Assembly (NCBI RefSeq): GCF_020184175.1
Contig: NC_065531.1
Location: 49,497,213 to 49,561,212 of the forward strand
Direction: 5' to 3'
DNA from: Aphis gossypii
Lineage: Eukaryota > Arthropoda > Insecta > Hemiptera > Aphididae
DNA: 64,000 bases
Part shown: positions 52,856-63,864 of the stretch, piece after piece
Numbering within the stretch: position 1 is the stretch's first letter
Layout of the letters: every line of letters begins with the position of its first letter
Made by a program: the position numbers and the translations under genes
Notes under the pieces: generated by a model
Database searches by the model: none
What the model saw: only the letters and a program-made list of their open reading frames with translations
What the model was told of the DNA's origin: nothing

Positions 52856-53372
52856 AATAATTATTGATATAAAAAATACAAAAACAAAAACGCCGGGGCA
52901 GAACGACACAAAACTGAGGAGAGAGGATACACAGGAGATGGCGTGGTGGTGCAAGATGTACTGCGATTTCTATTGGTCACCTTTACACGTTTTCCCGGCC
53001 GCACGACGTGTCGACCGTCACGGCGGAAAGCGAGACTCGATTTCTTCGGGTCGACGGCGATGGCAGCTAGCGCGCGATGTCGTGCGCTTCGACGGTGTAT
53101 GGATTGACGAGATTTTGGCGACGACGGAAGTCGGAAAACGGAACACGGAACGAGCTTTATAATATTATAGTATAATAAAAGTTTGGTGCTACATGTGGTG
53201 CTACATGTACGGAACCGGCTGCGGCGGCGACCGGCGCGGCTAAGACTCGGCCGTCGTCCTGCCCGTAGTCTTCAGCCAACAAGGGGGGGGGAGTGCGTTG
53301 TCGGAGGACCGGCGGATCTTATTCATCTTCTCGCGGTACGCAACATCCGCATAACAAAAACCTCTTCACGGT
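52856..53372. other. GC-rich island downstream of the minus-strand gene
   Basis: Marked CpG-rich sequence in otherwise AT-rich DNA, including a G-run at 53285-53292. Plus-strand open frames 52845-53162 and 53183-53416 look like by-products of the composition. It may be 3' UTR or further exons of the minus-strand gene, or a CpG-rich regulatory region. Confidence 0.4.
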
Positions 53373-53843
53373 TCACCATACCGCGGCAAGACGCCTACGT
53401 CGCTGCCAGCGAGTAAATTCTCGCGGGGTCATAACTTTTGGTTCTAGCCAGCCGACCTGCTGGCGAAATGTATCTAATGAAATTTCGGCTCCATTGGCCT
53501 TTTGTGAGTCTGTCACAGCAGTTGTGCAGTCGTCTTTCAGTCCGTTTTCGTCGACGGCTCCAGACGTCTTTTCGGTGTCGCGGTCGTTATCATCGACGAT
53601 GAGCATTGGCGCTGTAATTTCTCCTGGTACGTCTCCGTCGTCGGGCGATGATCGGCACGCTGACAGAACTAAATCTTCCACTATTTCTCTGACTGCGCCA
53701 TCGATTTCGGTCTCCTTTTCGACCGCGGGGTCTTCCACGATTGCGGTATTTTCTTTGCTTGCTGTTTCTATTATGCCGTTTAGCAAGTCATTAATAAATG
53801 TTGTTATATTTTTTTCGTTAACCATACCTGTACTAGATTCCAT
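53373..53843 (-). CDS. Hypothetical acidic protein, 156 residues
   Basis: The open frame starts with ATG at 53843 in a good context (AAAAATGG) and ends at TGA 53373. The first 110 residues are acidic and low-complexity (VEKETEIDGAVREIVEDLV; SSPDDGDVPGEITAPMLIV; DDNDRDTEK). The C-terminus turns strongly basic (FTRWQRRRRLAAVW), possibly a nuclear localisation signal. No signal peptide or membrane segment. A 594-nt frame on the other strand (53293-53886) is its shadow; the minus frame has the ATG context, promoter boxes and charge pattern. I do not recognise a family. It may be a single-exon gene or a first exon; the region 53460-53480 and the end near 53385 contain GT dinucleotides that could be donors. 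Confidence 0.5.
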   Translation of the reverse strand: MESSTGMVNEKNITTFINDLLNGIIETASKENTAIVEDPAVEKETEIDGAVREIVEDLVLSACRSSPDDGDVPGEITAPMLIVDDNDRDTEKTSGAVDENGLKDDCTTAVTDSQKANGAEISLDTFRQQVGWLEPKVMTPREFTRWQRRRRLAAVW

Positions 53844-53968
53844 TTTTATTTCGTTTTTATTTTTTCCGTGCAGACTTTATGAGTAAACTTTTCGAGTGCT
53901 TTATGATTGCGAATTGACTCGATCGTCTGCCACCGTGGAAAATTTCCCGGACAACGGGTACAGCGTCG

Positions 53969-53989
53969 TTTATATTATTATTGGCCAAC
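53969..53989 (-). promoter_or_regulatory. CCAAT and TATA boxes of the minus-strand gene
   Basis: On the minus strand GGCCAATA (53979-53986) is followed closely by TATAAA (53969-53974), 126 bp upstream of the ATG at 53843. A start site near 53940 would give a leader of about 100 bases. The two boxes are unusually close to each other. Confidence 0.35.
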
Positions 53990-56900
53990 ATATAACCGTT
54001 CATCGATTCTAATCAGCTGACATTATAGGATTCCGTGGCACCGTTTATTTTTCGAGACATTATCAAAATTATTTACCGAATAGTATCTATTATAATAATT
54101 GAACGAAGATTTAAAGTATTTTGATTCGTAAAATGTACCAGTTTTAAACTTTCAGGTGGTCTTTTTAAATTTATATTTTAATATAATATTACACTATATT
54201 CATCAATCAATAACTCTATGAACAAATATATTTTCAACAAAATAGTTTCACGATGACGAGCTGCAAGTGCACATATTATTATCATTATAATGCCATATAA
54301 TTATGTTGTAATTTAATTAATATTGCTAGTGTAGTGCAAATGAATTTGTATATGGTGCATTCATTTCACTAGCTTTATTATGACTTGTAAATTTATAATA
54401 AAAACATTAAAATTATAGTTAGTTAAATTTAATTTAATTAATTAAGTATTTAAAAAAGTTGAATGATTTAAATTTAAACTAAGTTGGAAAGAACATTATC
54501 AAAACATTAAAATGAAAAACATTTTTTTAAATTTAATTTTGTCGACCAATACTTATAATAATTTCCACTTAAATTAAAATATTATACTTTTATCCTATTA
54601 GTATATATCATCTGATAGCATATAATATATATATATTTGCATATTGCATAATATGTATTAATTATGTGTTTGACAAAAGTCGTATTATAAAATTACCATT
54701 AACCTGCAGAAACATAAAACAGTGAAGACTTGAGATGGGCAATTACCCCTCTCCTTAAGGGCATCCCTTGCCAATCGGAATTGGGTACTATTATAATATA
54801 TAGGTGAAAAGGTAACAAAATTAAGCACGTGTTTTTAATAAAATTATTTTTTTATGGTATGTTTTATAATGTATTACGCTGAATATTATTAAGTATATTA
54901 AATTTCAGCTATATATTTTATGGAAAAGTCGAATTTGGGAGGTTAGGATAATGTCAGTCTAACATCCTGAAAGATAAAAACATAAATAAAGAGAGTACTG
55001 GACAAGAATTGGATTATCATACAATGCTTCTATTACTATTTAAAAATAATATTTGTTAAAATGTTATTACAATTCATTAGAACCATCAATGAATTCATTG
55101 TTTAAATGAGATTCAAGGTATTCAATATAAAAAAAAAAATATATCATATGCCATTGCATTAGTTATAAATTTATAATATAATATACGCGTATATTATAAC
55201 TTATAAGGTACTTTAATTTCAGATAATCACGATTTCACATTTCTTGATTATAAAAATATATTTTCATTCACACGATTTCGAAAAAAAATTAAACGATGTT
55301 ATCTAGACATTTTTCTTTTAAAACAATATTAAATATAGAAATGATAGATTGCTATTGTGTAATAATTTAAAATAATTAATTATATCAAGCTATTATCATA
55401 TTTTAATTTTTGTTACAACTTAATTTGATACAAGGAAAAAAGGTAATCGCCAATTTCATAATTTAATTTATTTAAATCATACTAATTTTTTATAATTTTT
55501 AATACTACAAAATATGAAAATAAATAATCATATTCTTTTTTTTTTTACCATAACTGGCAATATCGCTGTATTTGTATACGTGATCGTGATCGTGTTACAT
55601 TCAGGTAAAACAGAAAAAATCTTTTATGTAATAACAATTTTGCGTAATTGTGTAAAAAAAAAGATTTATTATGCTGAATTATATATTGTCACCCTTACGT
55701 TTTATGATTTATGTGTGTAATACATTTTTTATTGATCTTTAAATACATCAACAACTTAGCCATTTGTATAATATATAGGTTCATTTTGATACTAACATTT
55801 ATTTTTTCTTTTAATTAAATTATACAATTCGGTATTTTTAAAGAATGAAATCAGTTCATATATACATATTTAATACCATCTTTTGGGTTTAAGGGCACGT
55901 TATAATCACTTAAACTTAAAAGTTTAAGAGTATAGATAGATACCTACATATATAATATGTATTTTTAACGTGGTATAACATTAATGTGTAAATACGTTAG
56001 TACCTATTACTTAACTAGTTAACTATGTGTAATAATATAGCGTTGATATTTAAAAAAATAATTTTACTTTTTGTATTTTTAGTTTCAGTAATTAAAATAC
56101 TGTAAAATTTAATAGGTATTATGCAACTTAAACATAAAAAATATTAAAACGTTATTGTACGTACCCAGTGGAGTTAAGGCTAAATACTACGATACCATTC
56201 AATGTTTCGTGGAAATGGCCTATTCACGTCGATTTTTTATAGTCCGTAATAATCAACTCAAAATATGAATAACATTTTTTAAAAAAATACTAAAAGTTGT
56301 GTTTATGTGTTAAAAAAATCATTAAAAGGTAAGGACTACAACATGTATAATATTATAAAGAATTAATCCCTACTTAAACAGTTAAAATTTGTAAAACAAC
56401 TATTATTTTTATTATTATTTCTATTATCCACCGATTAAAAATAAAAATGAATAAATCAACATAGGTATTTATTTTTTATACTAATTTAAACTAACAACAT
56501 CAATATAATTTTCACAAAATTACGAGAACACCTTTAAAAATCCCGATAAAATGTTATTAGGTATGTTATATTATATTATTATTGTACATTATTTTATATT
56601 TATTATTTTACACCGTTATGGTTCTTACAATATTTTATCGTGCAAAGTATCATACTTTAAATAGGAACATATTTTAAACAGATATATCACAAATATTAAT
56701 TACAATAAACATAAACTTGAAAATAGAATGTTTAATTTATTATTATTATTATTATTCTATTTAAAAGAAATTTAACATTATTCACTTTGCCACCACCCAC
56801 CGGGCACCGAGGTGAAAGACAATCAGATTTGAGAACCTTTACCTAACATTTTAGTAATATTGTAAAAATGTGAAGTATATAGAATATATCTAGTATGTTG

Positions 56901-57439
56901 GCTGACTAATTTAAATAAAAATAATAATAATAGTAATTATATTTATTTATTCTAACAACAACAATAATTACAATAAGTTATGTTAACAGTATAGTTGTAG
57001 ACTTGTAATCGATAGCTACTACTGTCTACTCCTCTCGCTACAAGGCAAAACATGCATTACTGTGTGGATTGTGGAAGTAAGAATTCAATGTTATAAATAT
57101 AATTGATTGATAAACTTACGTATATAAAATTAATATTTTACTCAAACTAATTTCTATTATATGAATAACAGATAAATGGTAATAAGTATAGATTAAATCA
57201 GAGAGAATAATCGTGAAGCAGAAATTAATCTAACATACAATATCATATAGGTACAAGAAAAAGTAAGAATTAATTATTAAATCATAATGTGAAAATGCAT
57301 GCCAATACTTATATTGTCTTAGAACTACATTATACCTACTATACCCACCTACTATTATAAATAATGGCAGAAACAATTTTTTTTAAAAAAAATTTAGATA
57401 ATGAAAGTTATAGGAATTAATTTTAAATTGAATACAAAA
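53990..57439. other. AT-rich stretch with one weak exon candidate
   Basis: Mostly simple AT-rich DNA, with an (ATT)n run near 56740. One weak exon candidate at 55514-55610 is listed separately. No other coding segment is recognised. Confidence 0.6.
55514..55609 (+). CDS. Possible exon with a transmembrane segment, doubtful
   Basis: An open segment ends in TITGNIAVFVYVIVIVLHS just before a GTAAAA donor, in phase 1. It faintly resembles the first membrane helix of MFSD12 transporters, which ends Y-L-H-S, and the phase would be compatible with the exon at 63456. Against it, there is no AG acceptor between the T-run and this sequence, so it would have to be a start-codon exon (ATG 55514) or dead. 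AT-rich DNA readily makes Val/Ile-rich frames by chance. Confidence 0.2.
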
Positions 57440-57790
57440 AAAGGCGGTCAAGTGAATAACGGTCTACAGTATAGTGGGTCACTATTACAAAATTACTTGC
57501 AAATTTTCGCGATTTTGACATATTTATTTTCGTAAAAATTTGAACTATAAACACTTATAAAAAAAAATGTGACTACGATTTTTTATTTCATTTTAACTAC
57601 AATAAGAACAACTCATATGGAATCTTGTATTAAATTTTCAAATTTTTTTATCGACACTAGATACAAAAAATTCGAATTACTTTTGACCTCCATAGACCAT
57701 AATGCACCAAGGATATTCACTTTGCCAACGGAAACCAGTAAACCACCCCCAAAGTTTGAAATTGAAGCAGTGTCGGTCTGGCTTATGTTT
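57440..57790. repeat. Partial copy of the 550-bp repeat family
   Basis: 57486-57665 matches 59533-59690 closely (ATTACTTGCAAATTTTCGCG, then GAACTATAAAC and TTGTATTAAATTTTCAAA). 57700-57770 matches 60003-60062 (ATAATGCACCAAGGATATTC, then GAAACCA and GTTTGAAATTGAAGCA). Its start (GGCGGTCAAGTGAATAACGG) resembles 58124-58143. It is therefore a shorter, internally deleted member of the element at 58.1-60.16 kb. Confidence 0.7.
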
Positions 57791-58119
57791 AGGCCCCCAA
57801 TACAGTAATTTACAAGGGCCCTCTAACAAAAACAAACAAAGGTTTCTTACATTTATAATATTTATTAACATACAACGTAAAGGTAATAATTACATTTTCC
57901 GTGTACCTACCTACATTTAATATGAAATTAAAATTTTTTATCATTAAATAATTAAATAAAATACACAAATTTAAAATAATACTTTTAATACTTTTTAATA
58001 ATATTATTATATACCTACCAAGTAAATAAATAATATATTAAATACTAATATTTATAATCAATGGTTCAATGTTTACAAATTAATTCTGGAATCTGAGTCC
58101 GGAATCGCATGTTAACTTA

Positions 58120-60160
58120 AAAAAGCGGGCAAGTGAGTACCGCTCTGCTGTACATTAGGTGCCGTATGGATCATTATTATATATTATAGGAATGTTAAAT
58201 TTGAATCCAATGATAGTTATCATTGTATACGAAAAACGATTCTGAACGAAGATGATTTGTCAGCCTAGGATATAATTTCTAGTGGTTGGTGAAAAAGGTG
58301 GTTTATGTTTTAATGGCCTGAATACAACAAAATTTAAGTTCTTTTATAATAATTGTAAGCTAAACTTATGAAAAACCTTGTATTAAATTTTCAACTATTA
58401 GCTACTTATACAAACATTTTTATGAAATATACCTACAAAATAATTTGCAAGTATTCATAGTTTTGACGAATTTTTGTCAATATTTGAACTTCAAATGCTA
58501 ATAAAAAAAAATTGTGCCTATGTATTCTTATAATTTTTTAATCACTATAATAATAACTTATAAGGAACTTTGCATTAAATTTTCAAGTATTTTGATAGGG
58601 CCAAAAAGATTTTATCGACACATAAAAAAACAATTTTCAGAAAAATTGAAAATTTCAGTTGTCTATAAATAGCTCAAAAAAAGTCAAAATATTTTGAAAA
58701 TTAAATCACGTAAAGAAAACGCGAATCTTAATAACTGGTAAAATTTTCAAGTATCTACGACTTATACTTTTTGAATAATAACAAATATTTAAAATCGTTT
58801 GAGGATAAATCGTTATCGTTACGCTATTTCGTTAAAATTTAAAATTCAAACGCACTTAAAATTTTTCCTATAACGATGCATCGAGTTTTCTCTATAGATA
58901 CTTGAAGGTAAACTTATGGAAAACTTAGTGTTGTATTTTTAATCCTTAGTTATAAACACAAAAAATTTTATGATTTTTCAACTTCAAATAATTTGCAAAT
59001 ATTCATGCTTTTGACGAATTTTTGTAAATATTTGAACTTCAAATGCTAATAAAAAAAAATTGTGCCTATGTATTCTTATAATTTTTTAATCACTATAAGA
59101 ATAACATATGAGGAACTTTGTATAAAATTTTCAAGTATTTTGATACGGCCAAAAAAATTTTATCGACACTTCAAAAAAAAATTTTCAGAAAAATTAAAAA
59201 TTTAAGTTGTCTATAAATAGCTCAAAAAAACTCAAAATATTTTGAAAATTAAATCAAGTAAATAAAATGCCAATCTAAATAACTGGTAAAATTTCCAAGT
59301 ATCTACGACTTATACTTTTTGAATTATAACAAATATCAAAAATCGTTTGAGGCTAAACCGTTATTTAACGCGGTTTTGTAAAAATTTAAATTTCAAACAC
59401 TCATAAAAATTTTTTGTCTGAATCCGGTAGAGTTTTTTTTACAGATATTTGAAGAAAAATGTATGGAAAACCTTGTACCAAATTTTCAAAACTTAGTTAT
59501 AAAAGAAAAAAATTTTATGATTTTTCAACTTCAAAATTACTTGCAAATTTTCGCGTTTTCGACAGATTTCGTAAAAATTTGAACTATAAACTCTTATAAA
59601 AAAAAATTGTGACTAACGATTTTTAATTTTTTTAGCTACAATAAAAACAACTCATAAGGAACCTTGTATTAAATTTTCAAAACTTTTTGGTCATCCAAAA
59701 ATTTTTTATCGACACTTTATAAAAAATTTCTCAAAAAAATCGAAAATTTCAGTGGTCTATAAATAAGTCAAAAAAAGTCAAAATTTTTTGAAAATTTAAC
59801 TATATACGGATACTACTGACATTAACATTTGGTGAAAATTTCAAGTATTTTCAGTGATTAGTTTTTGAATTACAACCATAAAAAAAATCGATTTGGTCGA
59901 AAACTGGTTTTGCGTAAAAATTGCCGTTTTTCCGTAATTTTTTTTTTGTTTTTCTCGATTTTTTTAAAAACTGTTGGAAAATGTTAACTTTTTACCTCTA
60001 TAATGCACCAAGGATATTCACTTTTACATCGGAAACCACCCCCATAGTTTGAAATTGAAGCATTATTTCGACTAGTTATGCTGTACACAGACACAAAAAA
60101 AAAACACACACATCATTATAAAATCAATACATTCATCACTTCGTTCAGAATCTAAAAGAG
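58120..60160. mobile_element. Repeat element with inverted ends and tandem internal units
   Basis: GATTCTGAACGAAGATGA near 58236 is matched in inverse by the CATCACTTCGTTCAGAATC end near 60132-60151. Inside are at least two close and one diverged tandem units: 58441 and 58990 start nearly identical blocks, period about 549 bp, with a third related block at about 59530. No transposase is visible. Related copies sit at 57440-57790 and 47770-48225. I infer a non-autonomous DNA element whose core expanded in tandem. Confidence 0.6.
58330..59990. repeat. Tandem units of about 550 bp
   Basis: Blocks such as GAACTTCAAATGCTAATAAA, then TTGTGCCTATGTATTCTTAT, recur at about 58485 and 59034. The following TTTTATCGACAC and GTCTATAAATAGCTCAAAAA recur in step, and again, diverged, in the third block near 59706 and 59754. 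Confidence 0.8.
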
Positions 60161-60339
60161 TTGTATACATGTATGATTTGTATAATAATTATGTTAATGT
60201 ATATACATATTATATAATAAATGTGTGACATAACATTTTTTTAAGTGTTTTTTAAACTTGAAAAATTATGTAAAATTAATTTTTTTTTAATTTTTTTTTG
60301 TAATAATTACAAGAAACTGAATTTAAAAACTCTTATCTG

Positions 60340-60700
60340 GCAATTAAAAATCTGATGATATAAGTTAATATATTTTTCGATTTCGTTCATTTTTTTCTCA
60401 TATCGTGTAATTAAAGGTCTTGTGTCTGTAATCTGCATTAAAATATAAGTATTTATTTGTAATTATGTTATGACATCAATAAGCATACAATATGCATAAA
60501 TATTTAGATATAATGACGAAAATTATTTATTAAACTTTGCGTGGAAGGACTCGCGTGCATTTGTAGTTCTTTGATGGGAAATCATATCCAAAGCCCAAAT
60601 ATGAAGCGGAAAAAGTTCCTCGTTGGAAATATCTACCAAATAGTCAATATATTCTTAAATAACGTTTTTTTCTGGGATAGTTGACGTAAAAATGTAAAAT
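60340..60700 (-). pseudogene. Dead MULE/FLYWCH-type transposase fragment
   Basis: The minus strand reads EYIDYLVDISNEELFPLHI, then WALDMISHQRTTNARESFH, then AKFNK. The pattern Y-x-x-Y, FP-x-x-W-A, RTTN-x-x-E-S-F-H, F-N is the C-terminal signature of the MULE-like transposases that are abundant in aphid genomes. A weaker tail follows in the same frame (FSSLYLNIY; LITRYEKKMNEIEKYINL). Stop codons interrupt it before EYIDYL, after AKFNK and later, so it is a relic. It lies 1.8 kb from a Mutator-like foldback element. Confidence 0.6.
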
Positions 60701-62444
60701 CAAAAATTGGTCTTCATGTTATAAAAATAAAATATAAATATTAAGTATAGGTACTGTCAAATTTATATAAGTCGTTCAGTCTTTATAGATATTATAGCTG
60801 AATTAGAGTAGTTATTACGTCGATATTAAAAATGCGCCGCACGATTTTATTCGTGTTTTTTTTTTAATGTAAAAAAGTTGTCAAATTGCGAGTTTAACAA
60901 ACTACCACCAAAGAACAAACCTACAACTAGATTGTCTATTTATCATTTCACTATAGTTAGTAATTAGTATTATTATTATTAGTTATAGTTATTATTCATT
61001 ACTATATAATGTGAATCCAACATGCTGTTAGTTTGATGGACAATACACGTTTATTAATTATTGGTATATTTTATTGTTTGAGTATATTTGCATGTGCATA
61101 TATCTTAACCTCGACTTTAGATTAGTTAGATTGAGTCAGATCATTTGATCACATACAAATTGGTATCAATTTATTGGTAGGTACATCGCATTGTGAATAA
61201 AATCTTACTTACCCAAAAAATTTTGGCTTTTTTCAAATTTATTTTATTATTTGTAGGTATTTAAAATTTTTTACTTTTTTGATTAATTATTTATTTATTA
61301 ACAATAGGAATAATAAGAATAGCCCAAAAATATATAATATGTACGTATAGATAGAAGATACACAATATAAAATTAATTAAGTAAATATTTGGCAGTGTTC
61401 GTGTTTTCGTGAATTTATAACTTATGTTGATAAAATTGTTGTTTATTTTCAAAAATTTTTAAAATTTAATTTGAGCTAGGTTAAATATAATATAGTCAAC
61501 ATCAACATTTTTTATAACTTATAAGGTTTTGAAGTTCACATTTTAAAGTACCCAACTACATATATGAAAAATATATATTTTTCATTATACTCGTATGATT
61601 TTATTATTATTATTTTTTTATTCGATAAATATCGCAGACATTTGCAATATTCACACAGTTCATAGTAAAAGCAGGTAACACGATTCCACTGAGTAGGTAT
61701 CTAAGATATGTATCACATAATTTTATTTCGTTTTATTTTCCGAGTGACGAGTGACCACTGAATTCATAGAGTTATTATTATCGAGTTGAATATTGCTGGT
61801 AATGTGATCATGATTTGTGGTATAATTATTACATAATATTATATTATTCATACTGTATGTTATCGAAAGTGGTATGTGTGTATAAGCAATTCACAGCAAA
61901 GTATATCGTACTCGTGGACTAATTCACTGACTGATTAAAAATCTACAATCAAAACTGTATGTAGCTACAAACAAAACTTTTTTAAGGTATCTTTGTATTA
62001 AAAATCTAATAGGTATATATAGAGAACAGGAAACTGCAGCTAGTTGGCCATTATAAAGAGTGTATATTATTAAATACCTATCTAAAAAATATATAATATT
62101 ATGTATAATTATTATAATAGATATAATTGGCACTGTATGCAATATTGCAACCGGTAATGGGCACTGGGCAATGGCATGCAGTAAACTTGATATTATTCAG
62201 ACTAGTCTAATATTTTATTAAAATATTCCAAATCCGATAATCATTATTAGACTCATGTCATTTGCGGGTCAATTAAAGAAGCTAACCACCACAGATGTGC
62301 CAATACTGGAGTTTAATCATGAAAGAAAAATCTATTTTAAAAATAAAGCTAGCAAACTTTAGTAACTTGCATTGAACTCTTCCGAATTGATAAAAAGATG
62401 TAATCACCAAAATGTTTCTGAGGATAAACCCTTCATCTAAAATA

Positions 62445-63004
62445 GATTTGACGGGGTATGGTCGAATTGCACTTATCTTAGTCGAATTACACTTGGGTTT
62501 AAAAAAGGTAATGGTCGAACTGCACTCGGGTAAAAAGCAGGTAGTAGTCGAATTGCACTTGGGCTCAAAAAAAGTATTTCAACCAAATTATCATACATTT
62601 GAAGGAGTTAAACATTTAGTAAACATTCATTTTCCTTCCCACTTACAGGCTTAGAACTGACAATGATTTTAATCATTGGCGTGGTTAAAAATGATTGTTT
62701 TATACATCACATTATGTTAATTATATATTTATACATTATAATTATTCTTATATATTATATTATTATACATTATATTATATTATATTATACATTTTTACTG
62801 TAGCATTCGTAAACATAAGATTCACAATATTTTTAACGGGTTTCCACGGTTTTTCCATTTTAACTCTTTTTTTGAATGAGTGCAGTTCGATTACTACCTA
62901 ATTTTTAACCGAGTGCAGTTCAACTATTACCTTTTTTCAACCCAAGTGCAATTCGACCATTTCTTTTTAGGTAATAAGTGCAATTCGACTATCCCGATTT
63001 GACG
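62445..63004. mobile_element. Foldback Mutator-like element with 9-bp target duplication
   Basis: The element at 62454-62995 starts GGGTATGGTCGAATTGCAC and ends, read in reverse, GGGATAGTCGAATTGCAC. It is flanked on both sides by the identical 9-mer GATTTGACG (62445-62453 and 62996-63004). A 9-bp duplication with GG-starting long inverted ends is characteristic of MULEs. Each arm (about 130 bp) is a small array of GTCGAATTGCACTTGGG-like units, in opposite orientation. The roughly 290-bp centre is AT-rich and codes for nothing. The 80-residue open frame at 62412-62654 is only the array read through. Confidence 0.85.
62454..62585. repeat. Left subterminal array of the foldback element
   Basis: Four units carrying GTCGAA(T/C)T(G/A)CACT, spaced about 22-39 bases, in + orientation. 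The mirror-image array occupies about 62868-62995. Confidence 0.8.
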
Positions 63005-63455
63005 AATGCACAGTATAAATACTTTAAAGTACAATATAAAATACTTTTTAAGTGCCTTATAACAAATATTAACAGTATGCAGATTGGGATTAAGTCTGGG
63101 GAATAGCCTAGGACCTAGGTAATAAAGTCTAGGTCAAAAACTGAACCGTTAAGTGAAAAAATAGGATTATTACCATTGGTGTACGTAAATTTAAATGAAA
63201 TGAGTTCCTGGTATGAACAAAAGTCATGGAATGACATCTAGAAATCTTGAACGATAGACCTAATTTTTAATATAAATTTATTATTCAAGTATATACATTA
63301 TATATGCATGTATGATATATTTAATATTATCATAACAATTAATATTATATAATTTAATATTTAAGCCATTTTTCATTTTTATAATATGTACAAGGTACCT
63401 AGTTACATTGTAACAATATAATATTTATATGTATAGATTATTTTTCCAAGTGCAG
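63005..63455. other. Intron (probable) upstream of the transporter exon
   Basis: AT-rich with nothing recognised, ending in acceptor TTTTTCCAAGTGCAG. The preceding exon was not found. Confidence 0.6.
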
Positions 63456-63539
63456 GTCAAACTGTAGACGCAATAGCAACACCATTTGTGGGAATCATGG
63501 TTGACAAATTTGGAAAAAAGAAAAATTGGGTGCTATTAG
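63456..63539 (+). CDS. MFSD12-like transporter, internal exon
   Basis: The exon is 84 nt, between acceptor AGTGCAG and donor GTAAAT. It begins with two bases of a split codon (giving Gly if the previous exon ends in G) and encodes QTVDAIATPFVGIMVDKFG, then KKKNWVLL, ending one base into a Gly codon. GQxxDxxxTPxVGxxxD is the conserved loop between helices 2 and 3 of the MFSD12 / GPH-type major facilitator family (a cysteine transporter of lysosome-related organelles in vertebrates). The next exon continues in the same phase. Confidence 0.85.
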
Positions 63540-63668
63540 GTAAATATTACTACCTATATGTATATGATATAAGCGAGTATAATTTAAATGTATTTTTGTT
63601 AATCATTTTTATAATGAAATTTCATTACACAAGTAAGAACTAATTACCCATTCACACAATATTTCCAG
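63540..63668 (+). other. Short intron, 129 bp
   Basis: Donor GTAAAT, acceptor CAATATTTCCAG. It splits a Gly codon after the first base. Confidence 0.85.
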
Positions 63669-63864
63669 GCACTGTGATGGAAGCCATAAGTTTTCCGTTA
63701 ATATATTACGTTTGGAATCTATCGATTTTTGTAACTACTTTGATATATATTTGCGCAAAATTAACATTCCAAATGGCCTGGGCTCTTGTTCAAATTTCTC
63801 ATTTGTCTTTAATACCAGAGCTAACTGATTTGTCTTTGGAGAGAGGCAAATTAACTTCTATAAG
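63669..63864 (+). CDS. MFSD12-like transporter, internal exon with two membrane helices
   Basis: The exon is 196 nt; it starts with two bases of the Gly codon and ends two bases into an Arg codon (donor GTGTGT). It encodes TVMEAISFPLIYYVWNLSI, then FVTTLIYICAKLTFQMAWA and LVQISHLSLIPELTDLSLE, then RGKLTSIR. The segment FQxxWAxxQISHLSLIPEL followed by L-T-x-R is a signature of MFSD12 and its relatives. Two hydrophobic segments fit helices 3 and 4. Later exons, which would carry the remaining helices, are beyond the window. Substrate in insects is not established. Confidence 0.9.

Noticed and set aside
52845..53162. 105-residue plus-strand open frame in the GC-rich island
   Set aside because: GC-rich DNA has few stops; no domain, no splice context, and the first third lies in the AT-rich tandem repeat.
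53293..53886. 197-residue plus-strand open frame
   Set aside because: It is antisense to the better-supported minus-strand frame; its Ser/Phe/Val-rich sequence is the expected shadow of an acidic protein.
62412..62654. 80-residue frame with repeated VELHLG-x-KK units that looks like a repeat protein
   Set aside because: The repeats are the subterminal DNA array of the foldback element read in one frame.
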